A stretch of DNA of 52,859 nt from the NCBI RefSeq assembly GCF_937875145.1, contig NZ_CALNCS010000107.1, positions 1 through 52,859 of the forward strand. Direction: 5' to 3'. Below are positions 31,816 to 40,186 of this stretch, piece after piece. The translations under genes and the position numbers were made by a program. Source of the DNA: Alkalibaculum bacchi. Lineage in GTDB: Bacteria; Bacillota; Clostridia; Eubacteriales; Alkalibacteraceae. How positions within the stretch are numbered: the first letter of the stretch is position 1; each line of letters starts with the position of its first letter. The notes beneath the pieces were generated by a model. That model did no database searches, was not told the DNA's origin, and saw only the letters and a program-made list of their open reading frames with translations.

Positions 31816-33216
31816 ATGATACAATTAACAGCTTTACATTATGTATATTATCTTTTTGTTTTAACAATCATTATAACAATGGGCTTTAAAAAAGATACTC
31901 TTCTACCTTGTATTATTGGTATATTAGTAATTGGAGCCATGTATACAGGGAGTTTTATAAAGGGCGTTCAAGTAGTTTATAATGCTCTTATTGCCTCGGG
32001 AAACGAGTTTTGGGGAATTATTGTGGTCATCTCTTTAGTTATTGCTATGAGTCGAGCTCTTCGAGATATTGGCGCTGATGAAGTGATGATTCGACCAATT
32101 AAAAAGATTATGAAAAGTCCAACGATTGCCTTTTTTGCACTAGGTTTCGTTATGCTCTTTTTTTCCTGGTTTATATGGCCATCACCAGCTGTGGCCCTAG
32201 TAGGCGCTATTATGTTACCTGCTGCCCTACAAGCAGGCTTATCGCCAATTTGGGCAGCAGTAGCAATGAATATCTTTGGGCATGGTATTGCCCTATCTAG
32301 TGATTTTTTTATACAGGGAGCTCCTGCAATAACGGCTAAAGCAGCTGGTATTAGCGACTCCTTAATACTTAGTAAGGACAGTTTTCCACTGTGGTTAACT
32401 ATGAGCATAGTAACCGTTATTTGTAGTTTTATTATGCTAAAAAAAGACATGAAATCAGGTGCAATGGAATGTGCAATTACCTCCATTGATATATTAGAAG
32501 ATAAAATAGAAAAAAATTCTGAGGAAACCTGTAAAAAACGCAGTGTTGGTCTAATCTTTGTTTCTATTGCCACTCCACTAATATTTCTTTTAGATGTGTT
32601 TTTTATGTACAAATACCAGCTAAAAGGTGGAGATGCAACAGCTTTAGTAGGAGGTACGGCTATTTTAATAATGTGTTTTGTGTCAATGATTTGCCATAAA
32701 CCTGGTGACTGTTTAGAAAAAGTTACAGATTATATTAAAGAAGGCTTTATTTTTGGCATTAAAGTATTTGCCCCTGTAATCATTATTGGCGCTTTCTTCT
32801 TTCTTGGAAATGAAGACATGGCAAAGAAGATTTTAGATCCAAATGCGACGGGTTTATTATCTGATTTAGGTTTATATCTATCTAATGCTGTAGATTTATC
32901 TATATTATCTGTTGCAGGTATTCAAATGTTAGTAGGAGCCATTACAGGTCTCGATGGCTCAGGATTTTCTGGTCTTCCTTTAGTAGGATCTTTAGCGAGT
33001 GCTTTTGCCACTGGCGGAGGATTTGATTTAGAGGTGCTTGCAGGTCTTGGACAATTAAGCACTATTTGGATTGGTGGAGGAACAATTATCCCTTGGGGAA
33101 TTATACCAGTAGCTGCTATTTGCAATGTTAGTCCACTCGAACTTGCTAGAAAAAATTTCAGACCTGTTATGATCGGTTTTGCAGCAACATTTATCGTAGC
33201 TATGTTTTTGCTTTAA
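31816..33216 (+). CDS. Multi-spanning permease, candidate lysine-related transporter
   Basis: 466 residues, roughly a dozen hydrophobic helices with two half-repeats; the segments NIFGHGIALSSDFFIQGAPAITAKAAG and AITGLDGSGFSGLPLVGSLASAFATGGG are glycine-rich re-entrant-like loops of the ion transporter type (NhaC/ArsB/DcuC-like). It starts 35 bases after the flavoprotein stop, in the same lysine-riboswitch transcript, and is followed by a terminator. NhaC-like lysine carriers (LysW) under L-box control are known; this could be an analogous carrier. Direction and substrate are inference. Confidence 0.7.
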   Translation: MIQLTALHYVYYLFVLTIIITMGFKKDTLLPCIIGILVIGAMYTGSFIKGVQVVYNALIASGNEFWGIIVVISLVIAMSRALRDIGADEVMIRPIKKIMKSPTIAFFALGFVMLFFSWFIWPSPAVALVGAIMLPAALQAGLSPIWAAVAMNIFGHGIALSSDFFIQGAPAITAKAAGISDSLILSKDSFPLWLTMSIVTVICSFIMLKKDMKSGAMECAITSIDILEDKIEKNSEETCKKRSVGLIFVSIATPLIFLLDVFFMYKYQLKGGDATALVGGTAILIMCFVSMICHKPGDCLEKVTDYIKEGFIFGIKVFAPVIIIGAFFFLGNEDMAKKILDPNATGLLSDLGLYLSNAVDLSILSVAGIQMLVGAITGLDGSGFSGLPLVGSLASAFATGGGFDLEVLAGLGQLSTIWIGGGTIIPWGIIPVAAICNVSPLELARKNFRPVMIGFAATFIVAMFLL

Positions 33217-33275
33217 ATGATTGGACGGAAAAACCTTACTAACTTTAATTATGATATTGTTTTACTAATTATTTT

Positions 33276-33298
33276 AAGTGCCTGATGGGCACTTTTTT
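33276..33298 (+). terminator. Terminator of the lysine-riboswitch operon
   Basis: AAGTGCC pairs with GGCACTT around TGATG, followed by TTTT. A TGAGCG-type motif (GGAGCGCTAGCGAAGGATCT, 33342-33361) and spacer words fill the rest of the gap to 33488, where a TATAAT precedes the next gene. Confidence 0.8.
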
Positions 33299-33488
33299 AA
33301 TATAGTTGAAAATGTTACTTTTGCCCCAAGCCTCCACGGGAGTTATCCTGGAGCGCTAGCGAAGGATCTTGACGCAAAAGGAATACCTTAATTCTCAAAA
33401 AGTGCGGAAGGCACATTTTGAGAGCGTATAAATTTTATAATGGTATAATATAAGTATATGGAAACTTTTTAAATAAAGGAGGCACACT

Positions 33489-34328
33489 ATGTCAGATCGC
33501 AGTAAAGGTATTTCATATATGTTGGCATCATCGCTTTTTTTTGCTTTAATGGCAGCTGCAGTTAAATTTGCTGGAGATATTCCTACTATGGAAAAAGTAT
33601 TTTTTCGAAATATTGTAGGTGTAGTTGTATCGGCTCATGCTATTATTAAATCTGGAGAAGGGTTTAAAGGAAATAATACAAACTACCTAAGCTACCGAGC
33701 AATATTAGGATTTTTAGGGGTTGTTTTTTATTTTTATGCTTTAGGAAACTTGCCTTTAGCAGATGCCGTCGTACTCAATCAAATAAACCCTTTCTTCGTC
33801 ATAATATTTGCAGTATTATTCTTAGGAGAAAAAATTAAAAAACTACAAATCGGGGCAATTGTATTGGCCCTTGTAGGAGTAGTGTTTGTATCTCAACCTC
33901 AATTTGACTATACTGTTATTCCAGCTATTGCAGGTTTATTGTCTGCTATTTTTGCAGCCTCTGCTTATACTATGATACGGTATTTAAGTAAGACAGATAC
34001 TTCTAATGCTATCGTATTTTATTTTACAGGTATTTCAACATTGCTGACGATTCCATTTATGTTTTTTGGTGGTTTTGTCATGCCTACTTTATTTGATTTC
34101 ATCGTTTTGCTTACAGTAGGTATATTCGCCACTTTTGCACAATATTTTATGACAATTGCCTATTCTTATGCGCCAGCAGGAGATCTCTCTATCTATTCCT
34201 ATGGAAATACTGTATTTTCGATATTTATCGGCATTTCTATATGGAGTGAAATTCCAAATTATTTAAGCATGATAGGCGTAACTTTGATTTTAATAGGTGC
34301 TTATTTAAACTATAGAGCAAAAAAGTAG
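33489..34328 (+). CDS. EamA-family (drug/metabolite) transporter
   Basis: 279 residues, ten predicted membrane helices in two EamA repeats: repeat 1 GISYMLASSLFFALMAAAVKF ... ADAVVLNQINPFFVIIFAVLFLGEKI; repeat 2 IPAIAGLLSAIFAASAYTMIRYL ... AGDLSIYSYGNTVFSIFIGISIWSEIP. Exports or imports small metabolites; substrate unknown. AAAGGAGG precedes the ATG. May be cotranscribed with the carbonic anhydrase 70 bases downstream. Confidence 0.9.
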   Translation: MSDRSKGISYMLASSLFFALMAAAVKFAGDIPTMEKVFFRNIVGVVVSAHAIIKSGEGFKGNNTNYLSYRAILGFLGVVFYFYALGNLPLADAVVLNQINPFFVIIFAVLFLGEKIKKLQIGAIVLALVGVVFVSQPQFDYTVIPAIAGLLSAIFAASAYTMIRYLSKTDTSNAIVFYFTGISTLLTIPFMFFGGFVMPTLFDFIVLLTVGIFATFAQYFMTIAYSYAPAGDLSIYSYGNTVFSIFIGISIWSEIPNYLSMIGVTLILIGAYLNYRAKK

Positions 34329-34398
34329 TTTATTAATTAACAAAAATAGTTTAATATATAGTATGAAAACAAAACAAAGACCTTTGGGAGGGGGAATC

Positions 34399-35022
34399 AT
34401 GCAAAAGTTATTAGATGGAATCATCAATTTTAGAAGAAAAGATTATGAAACTCACAAGGAGCTCTTCCGGGACCTAAAGACAAGTCAACATCCCCATACT
34501 TTATTTATTACCTGCTGTGATTCTAGGATTCATCCTAATATGATTACAGGAGCTCTACCGGGGGAACTATTTATCGTCCGCAATGTGGCCAATATTGTGC
34601 CTTCATATAGTGAAACCTCAGAGTATGTATCGATTATGTCCGCGATTGAATACGCTGTTCTTGCTCTTAATGTTGAAAATATTATTGTCTGTGGACATTC
34701 AAATTGCGGTGGTTGCGCAGCAAGCCTGAAGGGCATAGGAGATCATAGCGATTTTGAGCACACGAAAAAATGGTTACAACTTATTGAGCCTGTCCGAAAT
34801 AAAGTCGTAGATAAAATCCCAGACAATGAACCAGGTGCTAGAAAATGGATGATGGAACAGGGAAATGTTCTAGAACAACTAAAGAATTTGGGGACCTATC
34901 CCTATATAGTAAAAAGGGTAAATAGTGGAAGATTGCAATTAAGTGGTTGGCACTATATTATTGAAACAGGAGAAGTGTATATTTATAAGCCTGAAGAAGA
35001 AGGATTTGTATTGTCGAATTAA
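34399..35022 (+). CDS. Beta-class carbonic anhydrase
   Basis: 207 residues; ATG at 34399 after GGGAGGGGG. Interconverts CO2 and bicarbonate. Zinc ligands: Cys and Asp in TCCDSRIHPNMI, and His and Cys in VCGHSNCGGCAAS; the Asp-Arg pair in CDSR is the catalytic dyad. NVANIVPSY and SAIEYAVLAL are also typical. Cytosolic; supplies bicarbonate to carboxylases. Confidence 0.95.
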   Translation: MQKLLDGIINFRRKDYETHKELFRDLKTSQHPHTLFITCCDSRIHPNMITGALPGELFIVRNVANIVPSYSETSEYVSIMSAIEYAVLALNVENIIVCGHSNCGGCAASLKGIGDHSDFEHTKKWLQLIEPVRNKVVDKIPDNEPGARKWMMEQGNVLEQLKNLGTYPYIVKRVNSGRLQLSGWHYIIETGEVYIYKPEEEGFVLSN

Positions 35023-35163
35023 AAATAGCGGAAAGCTGAAAGTGGAACTTTGCTGAGAGCTCCACTTTAAGGCGAGAAAGTGGAGAGGCAAACGACCCTT
35101 CCGGTCATTTTATATAGCGACTGTTCGTATCTAAAATGCTTTAACATAGAACTTAGAGCAAAA

Positions 35164-35190
35164 AAAGAAGAGCGCTGATTGCTCTTCTTT
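35164..35190. terminator. Bidirectional terminator
   Basis: AAAGAAGAGC pairs with GCTCTTCTTT around GCTGATT; A run on one side and T run on the other serve both the carbonic anhydrase and the convergent hydrogenase-like gene, whose stop codon it touches. Confidence 0.8.
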
Positions 35191-36685
35191 ATTTTTTAGA
35201 CTGAATTTTATCATTTTCAGATGGTGTCTTATAGATCGATTCATTAGAGAATTTGGTGACACTTTTTCTTGCTCGTGAAAGTGAAGTAAGAGTACCAGGT
35301 CCGCCGATACAGCCGCCTTCGCAGGCCATACCTTCTATTAGACATCCATTTTTCTTGCCTGCCTTCGCTTGTTTCATGAGTTTTACACAATCATGTAAAC
35401 CATTGGCGCTTTCAATTTCTATCTTTTTATCTGGATCTAATTCTTTGATCATAGCTTCTACAGCGCTAGCTACGCCTGTAGCTATTGCGTATCCTCTTCC
35501 TGTGACAGAGGCATCTTGAATTTCTTCGTCTACTTGGATTTCAGATGGCTCAATGTCTTTTGCAATAAACATACCCATGAGTTCTTCAAAAGAAATAACA
35601 AAATCTACATACTCAGCTACGTTTTCTTCAAGTGCTTCTAGTTTTTTAGAAATACAAGGTCCAATAAAAACCACAAGAGCATCTGGATTGTTTCTCTTAA
35701 CATATTGAGCTGCGTATACCATTGGACTTGAAGAGTCCGAAATATACTGGTATTGATCAGGATAAAACTTTTTCACCATAGAACTCCACGAGCTACAGCA
35801 ACTTGTCCCCATATAGGGTCTGTGCTCAGGTACTTCTTCAATAAATTCTTTTGCTTCGTTGACAGTTGTAATATCTGCACCTAAGCTTACTTCGACAACT
35901 TCAGTGATTCCAAGTTCTTTGATCGCCTCTACTACTTGTGAAGGACTTGTCAATGCACCAAACTGTCCTACAAAGGATGGAGCGATAATACCATAGACTT
36001 CTTTTCCACTTTTAATGGATTTGATTAATTGATAAATTTCAGACTTATCAGCTATGGCACCGAATGGGCATTCTTGTATACATCTTCCACAGGATACACA
36101 TTTGTCGTGAAATATTTTTGCTCTACCTAATTCGTCACTACCAATGGCGTTTACACCACAACCAGCAGCGCAAGGCCTTTCGTATTGAGTTATTGCTGCA
36201 TAAGGGCAGGCACTAATACATTTGCCACATTTAATACACTTGTCCTGATGGATAAAGGCTGCATTTTTTTCAATACTCACCGCATTTGTAGGGCACACAT
36301 TAGTACATGGATGTGCAAGACATTTTCTACAATTGTTTGTAACCCATACAGTCTTTGTTGGACATGCTTCACATGCAAAAGGAATCACGTTGACTAGAGG
36401 TGGCTCATAAACCCTATAATCTAGATTAATTTTGTCAATACCTTCTTCAATAGGTCCCATATTTGCTGCACTTCTTACATCTAAACCCAAGGCTAAACGG
36501 AGTCTTTCTCCAACTACAGCTCTCTCTCTAAAAATACTCTCTCGGTATGTTGCCCTTTCACCAGGCAATAAGGCGTATGTTGAATCTCCTAATTTGGTCA
36601 AATCGCCATCTTCATAGGCCAATCGAGCAATTTCTGAGAATACCATCCTTCGAATATTTATTACATCAACGTAACTTTCCTTCAT
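35189..36685 (-). CDS. [FeFe] hydrogenase-like protein with variant H-cluster motifs
   Basis: 498 residues. An unusual N-terminal region with Cys104, Cys107, Cys118, Cys121 and further Cys, then two [4Fe-4S] ferredoxin motifs (CIKCGKCISACPY at about 150-162 and CVSCGRCIQECPF at about 196-208), then the H-cluster domain. The three signature loops are present but altered: TSCCSSW (294-300; usually TSCCPxW), GPCISKKLE (342-350; usually MPCxxKKxE) and EGMACEGGCIGG (451-462; usually ExMxCxGGC). All four cluster cysteines are kept. It may be a group B-like or sensory enzyme. No maturases are nearby. A [2Fe-2S] protein gene lies directly upstream. Confidence 0.85.
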   Translation of the reverse strand: MKESYVDVINIRRMVFSEIARLAYEDGDLTKLGDSTYALLPGERATYRESIFRERAVVGERLRLALGLDVRSAANMGPIEEGIDKINLDYRVYEPPLVNVIPFACEACPTKTVWVTNNCRKCLAHPCTNVCPTNAVSIEKNAAFIHQDKCIKCGKCISACPYAAITQYERPCAAGCGVNAIGSDELGRAKIFHDKCVSCGRCIQECPFGAIADKSEIYQLIKSIKSGKEVYGIIAPSFVGQFGALTSPSQVVEAIKELGITEVVEVSLGADITTVNEAKEFIEEVPEHRPYMGTSCCSSWSSMVKKFYPDQYQYISDSSSPMVYAAQYVKRNNPDALVVFIGPCISKKLEALEENVAEYVDFVISFEELMGMFIAKDIEPSEIQVDEEIQDASVTGRGYAIATGVASAVEAMIKELDPDKKIEIESANGLHDCVKLMKQAKAGKKNGCLIEGMACEGGCIGGPGTLTSLSRARKSVTKFSNESIYKTPSENDKIQSKK

Positions 36686-36706
36686 CTAAACCTCCATGTA
36701 ATACTT

Positions 36707-36976
36707 TTATTCTTTTCTGGCTGCCTCCAGAATCCTAGCCATTACCATCTGGCTGTGAGCATTGTTAATCACTTCGCCATCGATAAAGACTTTAGGATAA
36801 ACATCCCCTTCATCCTTACATCTATTGTTGCATTTTACTAGTGATACTTCTAATTCGAAGCCTTCTGCAATCTCCATATCTTTTAAGACGGTTTCCTGCA
36901 AATCCTCAACACTTTGTATAATATGATCTGCACCGAACATCGTACATTTAGACCCCACACATATTTCTAATTTCAT
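36707..36976 (-). CDS. Thioredoxin-like [2Fe-2S] ferredoxin
   Basis: 89 residues. Four cysteines in the thioredoxin-fold ferredoxin/NuoE pattern: CVGSKC near residue 6 and CNNRC near 49, followed by YPKVFIDGEVINNAHSQMV. It ends 21 bases before the hydrogenase-like gene on the same strand, so it is a likely electron-transfer partner or lost-domain subunit of it. Confidence 0.85.
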   Translation of the reverse strand: MKLEICVGSKCTMFGADHIIQSVEDLQETVLKDMEIAEGFELEVSLVKCNNRCKDEGDVYPKVFIDGEVINNAHSQMVMARILEAARKE

Positions 36977-37176
36977 TATTTTGCCCCCTTAGATTGAATG
37001 ATATTAGTTATATTATAAACAATATCGAGCAATTAAACTACTAGATTATTATATTATTGACAATTTCTTTTCATCTATTCACTCGTATTATAAATAATAT
37101 TTTCAATCCTAAGAAAACTTATTATATACAAAACTGATTTGTAATTCAATGTATTATAATGTATTTTTTATACAAT

Positions 37177-37260
37177 GATTAGACGGTTAGTCGTTTAGTT
37201 CGTTGGACTGGAAAAAACGAAAAAGCCGAATACTGAAAGCTGAATGCGGAACTTTAAAGG
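37177..37260. repeat. 8-base then 7-base tandem words before pyrR
   Basis: GATTAGAC, GGTTAGTC, GTTTAGTT, CGTTGGAC in 8-base steps, TGGAAAAAAC, then GCCGAATACTGAAAGCTGAATGCGG words. The AT-rich stretch 36977-37170 upstream holds the minus-strand promoter area of the ferredoxin-hydrogenase pair and no gene. Confidence 0.7.
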
Positions 37261-37396
37261 CAGTATAGAATTGAAAATGTAAAATGCAGGATTTTAAAGT
37301 GTAAAGTAAAGAAAATTCATTGTTTGAGTTGATTGATTAAGAGGAATATATGGTATACTATACAAAAGAAATTTAAAATATGGGGCAGGAGAATTT

Positions 37397-37933
37397 ATGA
37401 TGAAAGATTCAATTATACTTGTAGATGAGAAGGCAATGAAAAGGGCATTGACTAGAATCGCTCATGAAATTATTGAGAAAAACAAGGGTGTAAAAAACTT
37501 AGTTATTATTGGTATAAAGACAAGGGGAGTACCTCTCGCTCGTCGCATAGCAGAAAACATTGAAAAATTTGAAGGAGAAAAAATTCCTGTAGATGTATTA
37601 GATATCACATATTATAGAGATGATTTAGAGAAAAAGACAGAACAGCCTCGTGTAAACAATGCATTGAAAGTAGAAGTAAAAGACAAAACAGTAGTCTTAG
37701 TAGATGATGTTATTTATACAGGTAGAACTTGCCGTGCAGCCATGAATGCGGTTATGGAGTATGGTCGCCCACAAAAAGTTCAATTAGCTGTTATGGTTGA
37801 TAGAGGCCATAGAGAGTTGCCCATTCGACCAGATTTTGTAGGAAAAAACCTGCCAACGTCTAAGGATGAAATTGTACATGTTCTGACAACAGATATAGAT
37901 GGAAAAGACGAAGTCGTTTTGACGAAACAATAA
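37397..37933 (+). CDS. pyrR: PyrR, bifunctional pyrimidine regulator/uracil phosphoribosyltransferase
   Basis: 178 residues. PRPP-binding loop VVLVDDVIYTGRTCRAAMNAV, plus IKTRGVPLARRIAENI and VDVLDITYYRDDL typical of PyrR, which binds pyr mRNA leaders when UMP is high and also converts uracil to UMP. No pyr biosynthetic genes or anti-terminator leader lie nearby, so it acts in trans here or serves salvage. ATG doublet at 37397; GGGGCAGGAG precedes it and TATACT lies at 37354. Confidence 0.93.
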   Translation: MMKDSIILVDEKAMKRALTRIAHEIIEKNKGVKNLVIIGIKTRGVPLARRIAENIEKFEGEKIPVDVLDITYYRDDLEKKTEQPRVNNALKVEVKDKTVVLVDDVIYTGRTCRAAMNAVMEYGRPQKVQLAVMVDRGHRELPIRPDFVGKNLPTSKDEIVHVLTTDIDGKDEVVLTKQ

Positions 37934-37937
37934 TTTG

Positions 37938-37979
37938 AAACGATTGTTAAGCAATCGTTGAACAATGGTTAAACGGTTG
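37938..37979. repeat. 11-base tandem words after pyrR
   Basis: AAACGATTGTT, AAGCAATCGTT, GAACAATGGTT, AAACGGTTG in register, then inverted 7-base words (GCTTTCCACATTCCACTTTCC) to about 38045. Confidence 0.75.
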
Positions 37980-38131
37980 AAAGGCAATCATTTCAAACCG
38001 CTCTCTCCTATAGACGAGCTTCCGCTTTCCACATTCCACTTTCCACCATACAACTGAGACACTGAACTATAAATTCAGTGTCTTTTAGGTAATATAATAA
38101 TTTTAAAATACATATAGAAACAGGAGAACTT

Positions 38132-38770
38132 ATGATTACTACAATTATTTTTGACTTTGATGGAACTTTATTAGAAACGACAGAATTGGTAAAAAACTCA
38201 TTTAAACACATATGTCAGGTGTACAATAAGGAATATAATGAAGAATATATCTTATCTACTTTTGGAGAGCCACTAGCTAGTGTTATTAGTAGGGATTATA
38301 AGGAATACGATGTAGATGAGGTTTTAAGAACCTATAGAAATTATCAAGAAAAGAGGTTTGATAATGAGGTCAGTCTATATGATTCAGTATATGAGACCTT
38401 AAAATACCTATATGAAAAAGAATATAAATTGGGTATTGCTACTTCAAGGCTTAAAGATAGTACTCTTAAAGCACTAGAGCAGTTTGATATTGCGCATTTT
38501 TTTAAGTGCATCATTACAGCAGATGATGTAGTTAATCCAAAACCTCACAAGGAACCTCTTGAAAAGGCTATGATCTTATTAGATAGCAAACCAAAAGAGA
38601 CAATGTATGTAGGAGATGCAAGTATTGATATGATTTGTGCTCAAAATGCTGGTGTACTACCCGCCCTTGTTGGTTGGCAATCAAACTCTATAGAACTAGC
38701 AAAAGAGCATGGAATTAAACATTTATTGTCTACTATGAAGGATTTGATTTCTATTGTCCAAACAAAATAA
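38132..38770 (+). CDS. HAD-superfamily phosphatase (PpaX/Gph-like)
   Basis: 212 residues. Motif I IIFDFDGTLLET (nucleophile Asp), motif II IATSR, motif III KPHKEPLEKA and motif IV YVGDASIDMICAQNAG. Small helical cap between I and II. Resembles pyrophosphatase PpaX and phosphoglycolate phosphatases; the exact phosphoester is unknown. AGGAGAAC precedes the ATG. Confidence 0.9.
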   Translation: MITTIIFDFDGTLLETTELVKNSFKHICQVYNKEYNEEYILSTFGEPLASVISRDYKEYDVDEVLRTYRNYQEKRFDNEVSLYDSVYETLKYLYEKEYKLGIATSRLKDSTLKALEQFDIAHFFKCIITADDVVNPKPHKEPLEKAMILLDSKPKETMYVGDASIDMICAQNAGVLPALVGWQSNSIELAKEHGIKHLLSTMKDLISIVQTK

Positions 38771-38807
38771 TGTATAAAATATTCTTCGACATATTACGAG
38801 AAAATGC

Positions 38808-38836
38808 TTGTAAATTGTTGTTTGATTCTTTATAAT
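38808..38836 (+). promoter_or_regulatory. Promoter of the candidate RNA
   Basis: TTGTAA (38808-38813), 17-base spacer and perfect TATAAT (38831-38836), with no translated frame following. Confidence 0.7.
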
Positions 38837-38842
38837 GTTCTT

Positions 38843-39210
38843 TATATGACAAGAGGCAAGAGCCTTCTCATTGTTTTTACTAGAAAGAATTTTTGACCAT
38901 CTCTTTTTTAAAGAGTTTATAGCCATACGGACAGCTGGGTCAAAAGCCGGAAATGGCAACTTTGTTGCCTTATTGGTTGAGTGTTACGCTCATTTTGATA
39001 AGTTGGCTAATAATAGCCAGGTGTATCGCAGCACATTAAACTTGTGGATCAATCAATAAGAGTAGTAAAAGTAATTCTTTGCTATATAAACTCTTAGCCT
39101 CTGAGGACAAAATTTATGCTACTAATTCTATGTGGCAATAGAGTTTTGAATTATTTTATTCGATTGAAGACCAAGTTTATGTGAGTAACATATAAACTTG
39201 GTTTTTTTAT
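38843..39210 (+). ncRNA. Candidate stand-alone structured RNA, about 365 bases
   Basis: Bounded by a good promoter and a strong terminator (ACCAAGTTTAT/ATAAACTTGGT, then T7, 39170-39208). Long-range pairs: AGAGGC (38852-38857) with GCCTCT (39097-39102), AGAG with CTCT, and GAGTTTATAGC (38913-38923) with GC-TATATAAACTC (39081-39093). Local hairpins: TTTTGACC/GGTCAAAA, CTCTTT/AAAGAG, GGCAAC-TTT-GTTGCC, TGAGTG-TTA-CGCTCA and TGGCTA-ATAA-TAGCCA. The TTTTGACC/GGTCAAAA stem encloses one strand of the long-range helix, so a pseudoknot or alternative fold is implied. A 62-codon frame inside has no ribosome site. I do not recognise it as RNase P, tmRNA, SRP or 6S RNA. Confidence 0.6.
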
Positions 39211-39211
39211 G

Positions 39212-39304
39212 CGAAAAGCTGAAAGCGGAAATTCGCCTGTGGCGAGAAATATTTTACAATTGTTTAATGATTGTTGAACTACCGTTCACCATCGTTCAAC
39301 AAAG
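39212..39304. repeat. 7-base and 11-base spacer words before speD
   Basis: GCTGAAAGCGGAAATTCGCC, then CAATTGTTTAA, TGATTGTTGAA, CTACCGTTCAC, CATCGTTCAAC (39257-39300) in 11-base steps. The remaining 100 bases to speD show only a weak promoter-like TATAAGCC. Confidence 0.7.
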
Positions 39305-39403
39305 CGTATGATTGCATATAAGGAAGGAAATAATAAATAGAGTTCTTGCGTATTTAACGCTATAAGCCTAGTCTTATCCTACTAATAGAAAGAAGATTGA
39401 TAA

Positions 39404-40171
39404 ATGGAAAAAAAACTTAAACTATACGGATTTAATAATCTAACAAAATCATTAAGTTTTAACATATATGATGTCTGTTATGCAAAAAGTGCTGTGGAAC
39501 AACAAGAGTACATAGCTTATATCGATGAGGAGTACAATTCAGAACGTCTTACGGGCATTTTGACTTCTTTGACGGATATGATTGGGGCTCAAGTACTAAG
39601 TATCTCAAAGCAGGATTATGATCCAGAAGGGGCTAGTGTTACAATTCTTATTGCAGAAAAGGCTATAAATAGCCTGAGAATGCGAGGAGATGCCGTAGTA
39701 GCTCATTTAGACAAAAGCCATGTAACCGTTCATACTTATCCAGAGTATCATCCGGATACCTTTATCGCTACATTTAGAGTCGATATAGATGTAGCCACTT
39801 GTGGAGAAATTACTCCATTGAGTACCTTAGATTTTCTGATTGATAGCTTTGATTCAGATATCATTACAATGGATTATCGAGTAAGAGGGTTTACAAGAGA
39901 TGTAAATGGGGAAAAATTATTTATGGATCATGAGATCAATTCCATTCAGGATTATATTGCAAACTCAACACTTGAAAAGTATGAAAAAGTAGATATCAAT
40001 GTAAAAGAAGCAAATTTATTCCATACAAAAATGCTTTTAAAAGAATTAGAACTAAAAAACTACCTCTTCAACAAAAAGGAAGAGGAATTATCTATAGATA
40101 AACGAAATGAAATCAAAGATAGCTTACGCAAAGAAATGCTCGACATATACTATGGTCAAAATATAAAATAA
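39404..40171 (+). CDS. speD: S-adenosylmethionine decarboxylase proenzyme, SpeD
   Basis: 255 residues, the long bacterial class also found in E. coli. It self-cleaves to make a pyruvoyl group; the site is visible in HLDKSHVTVHTYPE, with the precursor Ser105. Further conserved parts: FRVDIDVATCGEITPLSTLDFLI and MDYRVRGFTRDVNG. Provides the aminopropyl donor for SpeE. First gene of a tight six-gene polyamine operon (gaps of 3 to 24 bases). Confidence 0.95.
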   Translation: MEKKLKLYGFNNLTKSLSFNIYDVCYAKSAVEQQEYIAYIDEEYNSERLTGILTSLTDMIGAQVLSISKQDYDPEGASVTILIAEKAINSLRMRGDAVVAHLDKSHVTVHTYPEYHPDTFIATFRVDIDVATCGEITPLSTLDFLIDSFDSDIITMDYRVRGFTRDVNGEKLFMDHEINSIQDYIANSTLEKYEKVDINVKEANLFHTKMLLKELELKNYLFNKKEEELSIDKRNEIKDSLRKEMLDIYYGQNIK

Positions 40172-40186
40172 AGGCAGGTGACAGTA

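Noticed and set aside
38871..39059. 62-codon open frame on the plus strand
   Set aside because: It lies inside the candidate RNA, lacks a ribosome site, and its bases are largely explained by hairpin stems. No protein family is recognised.
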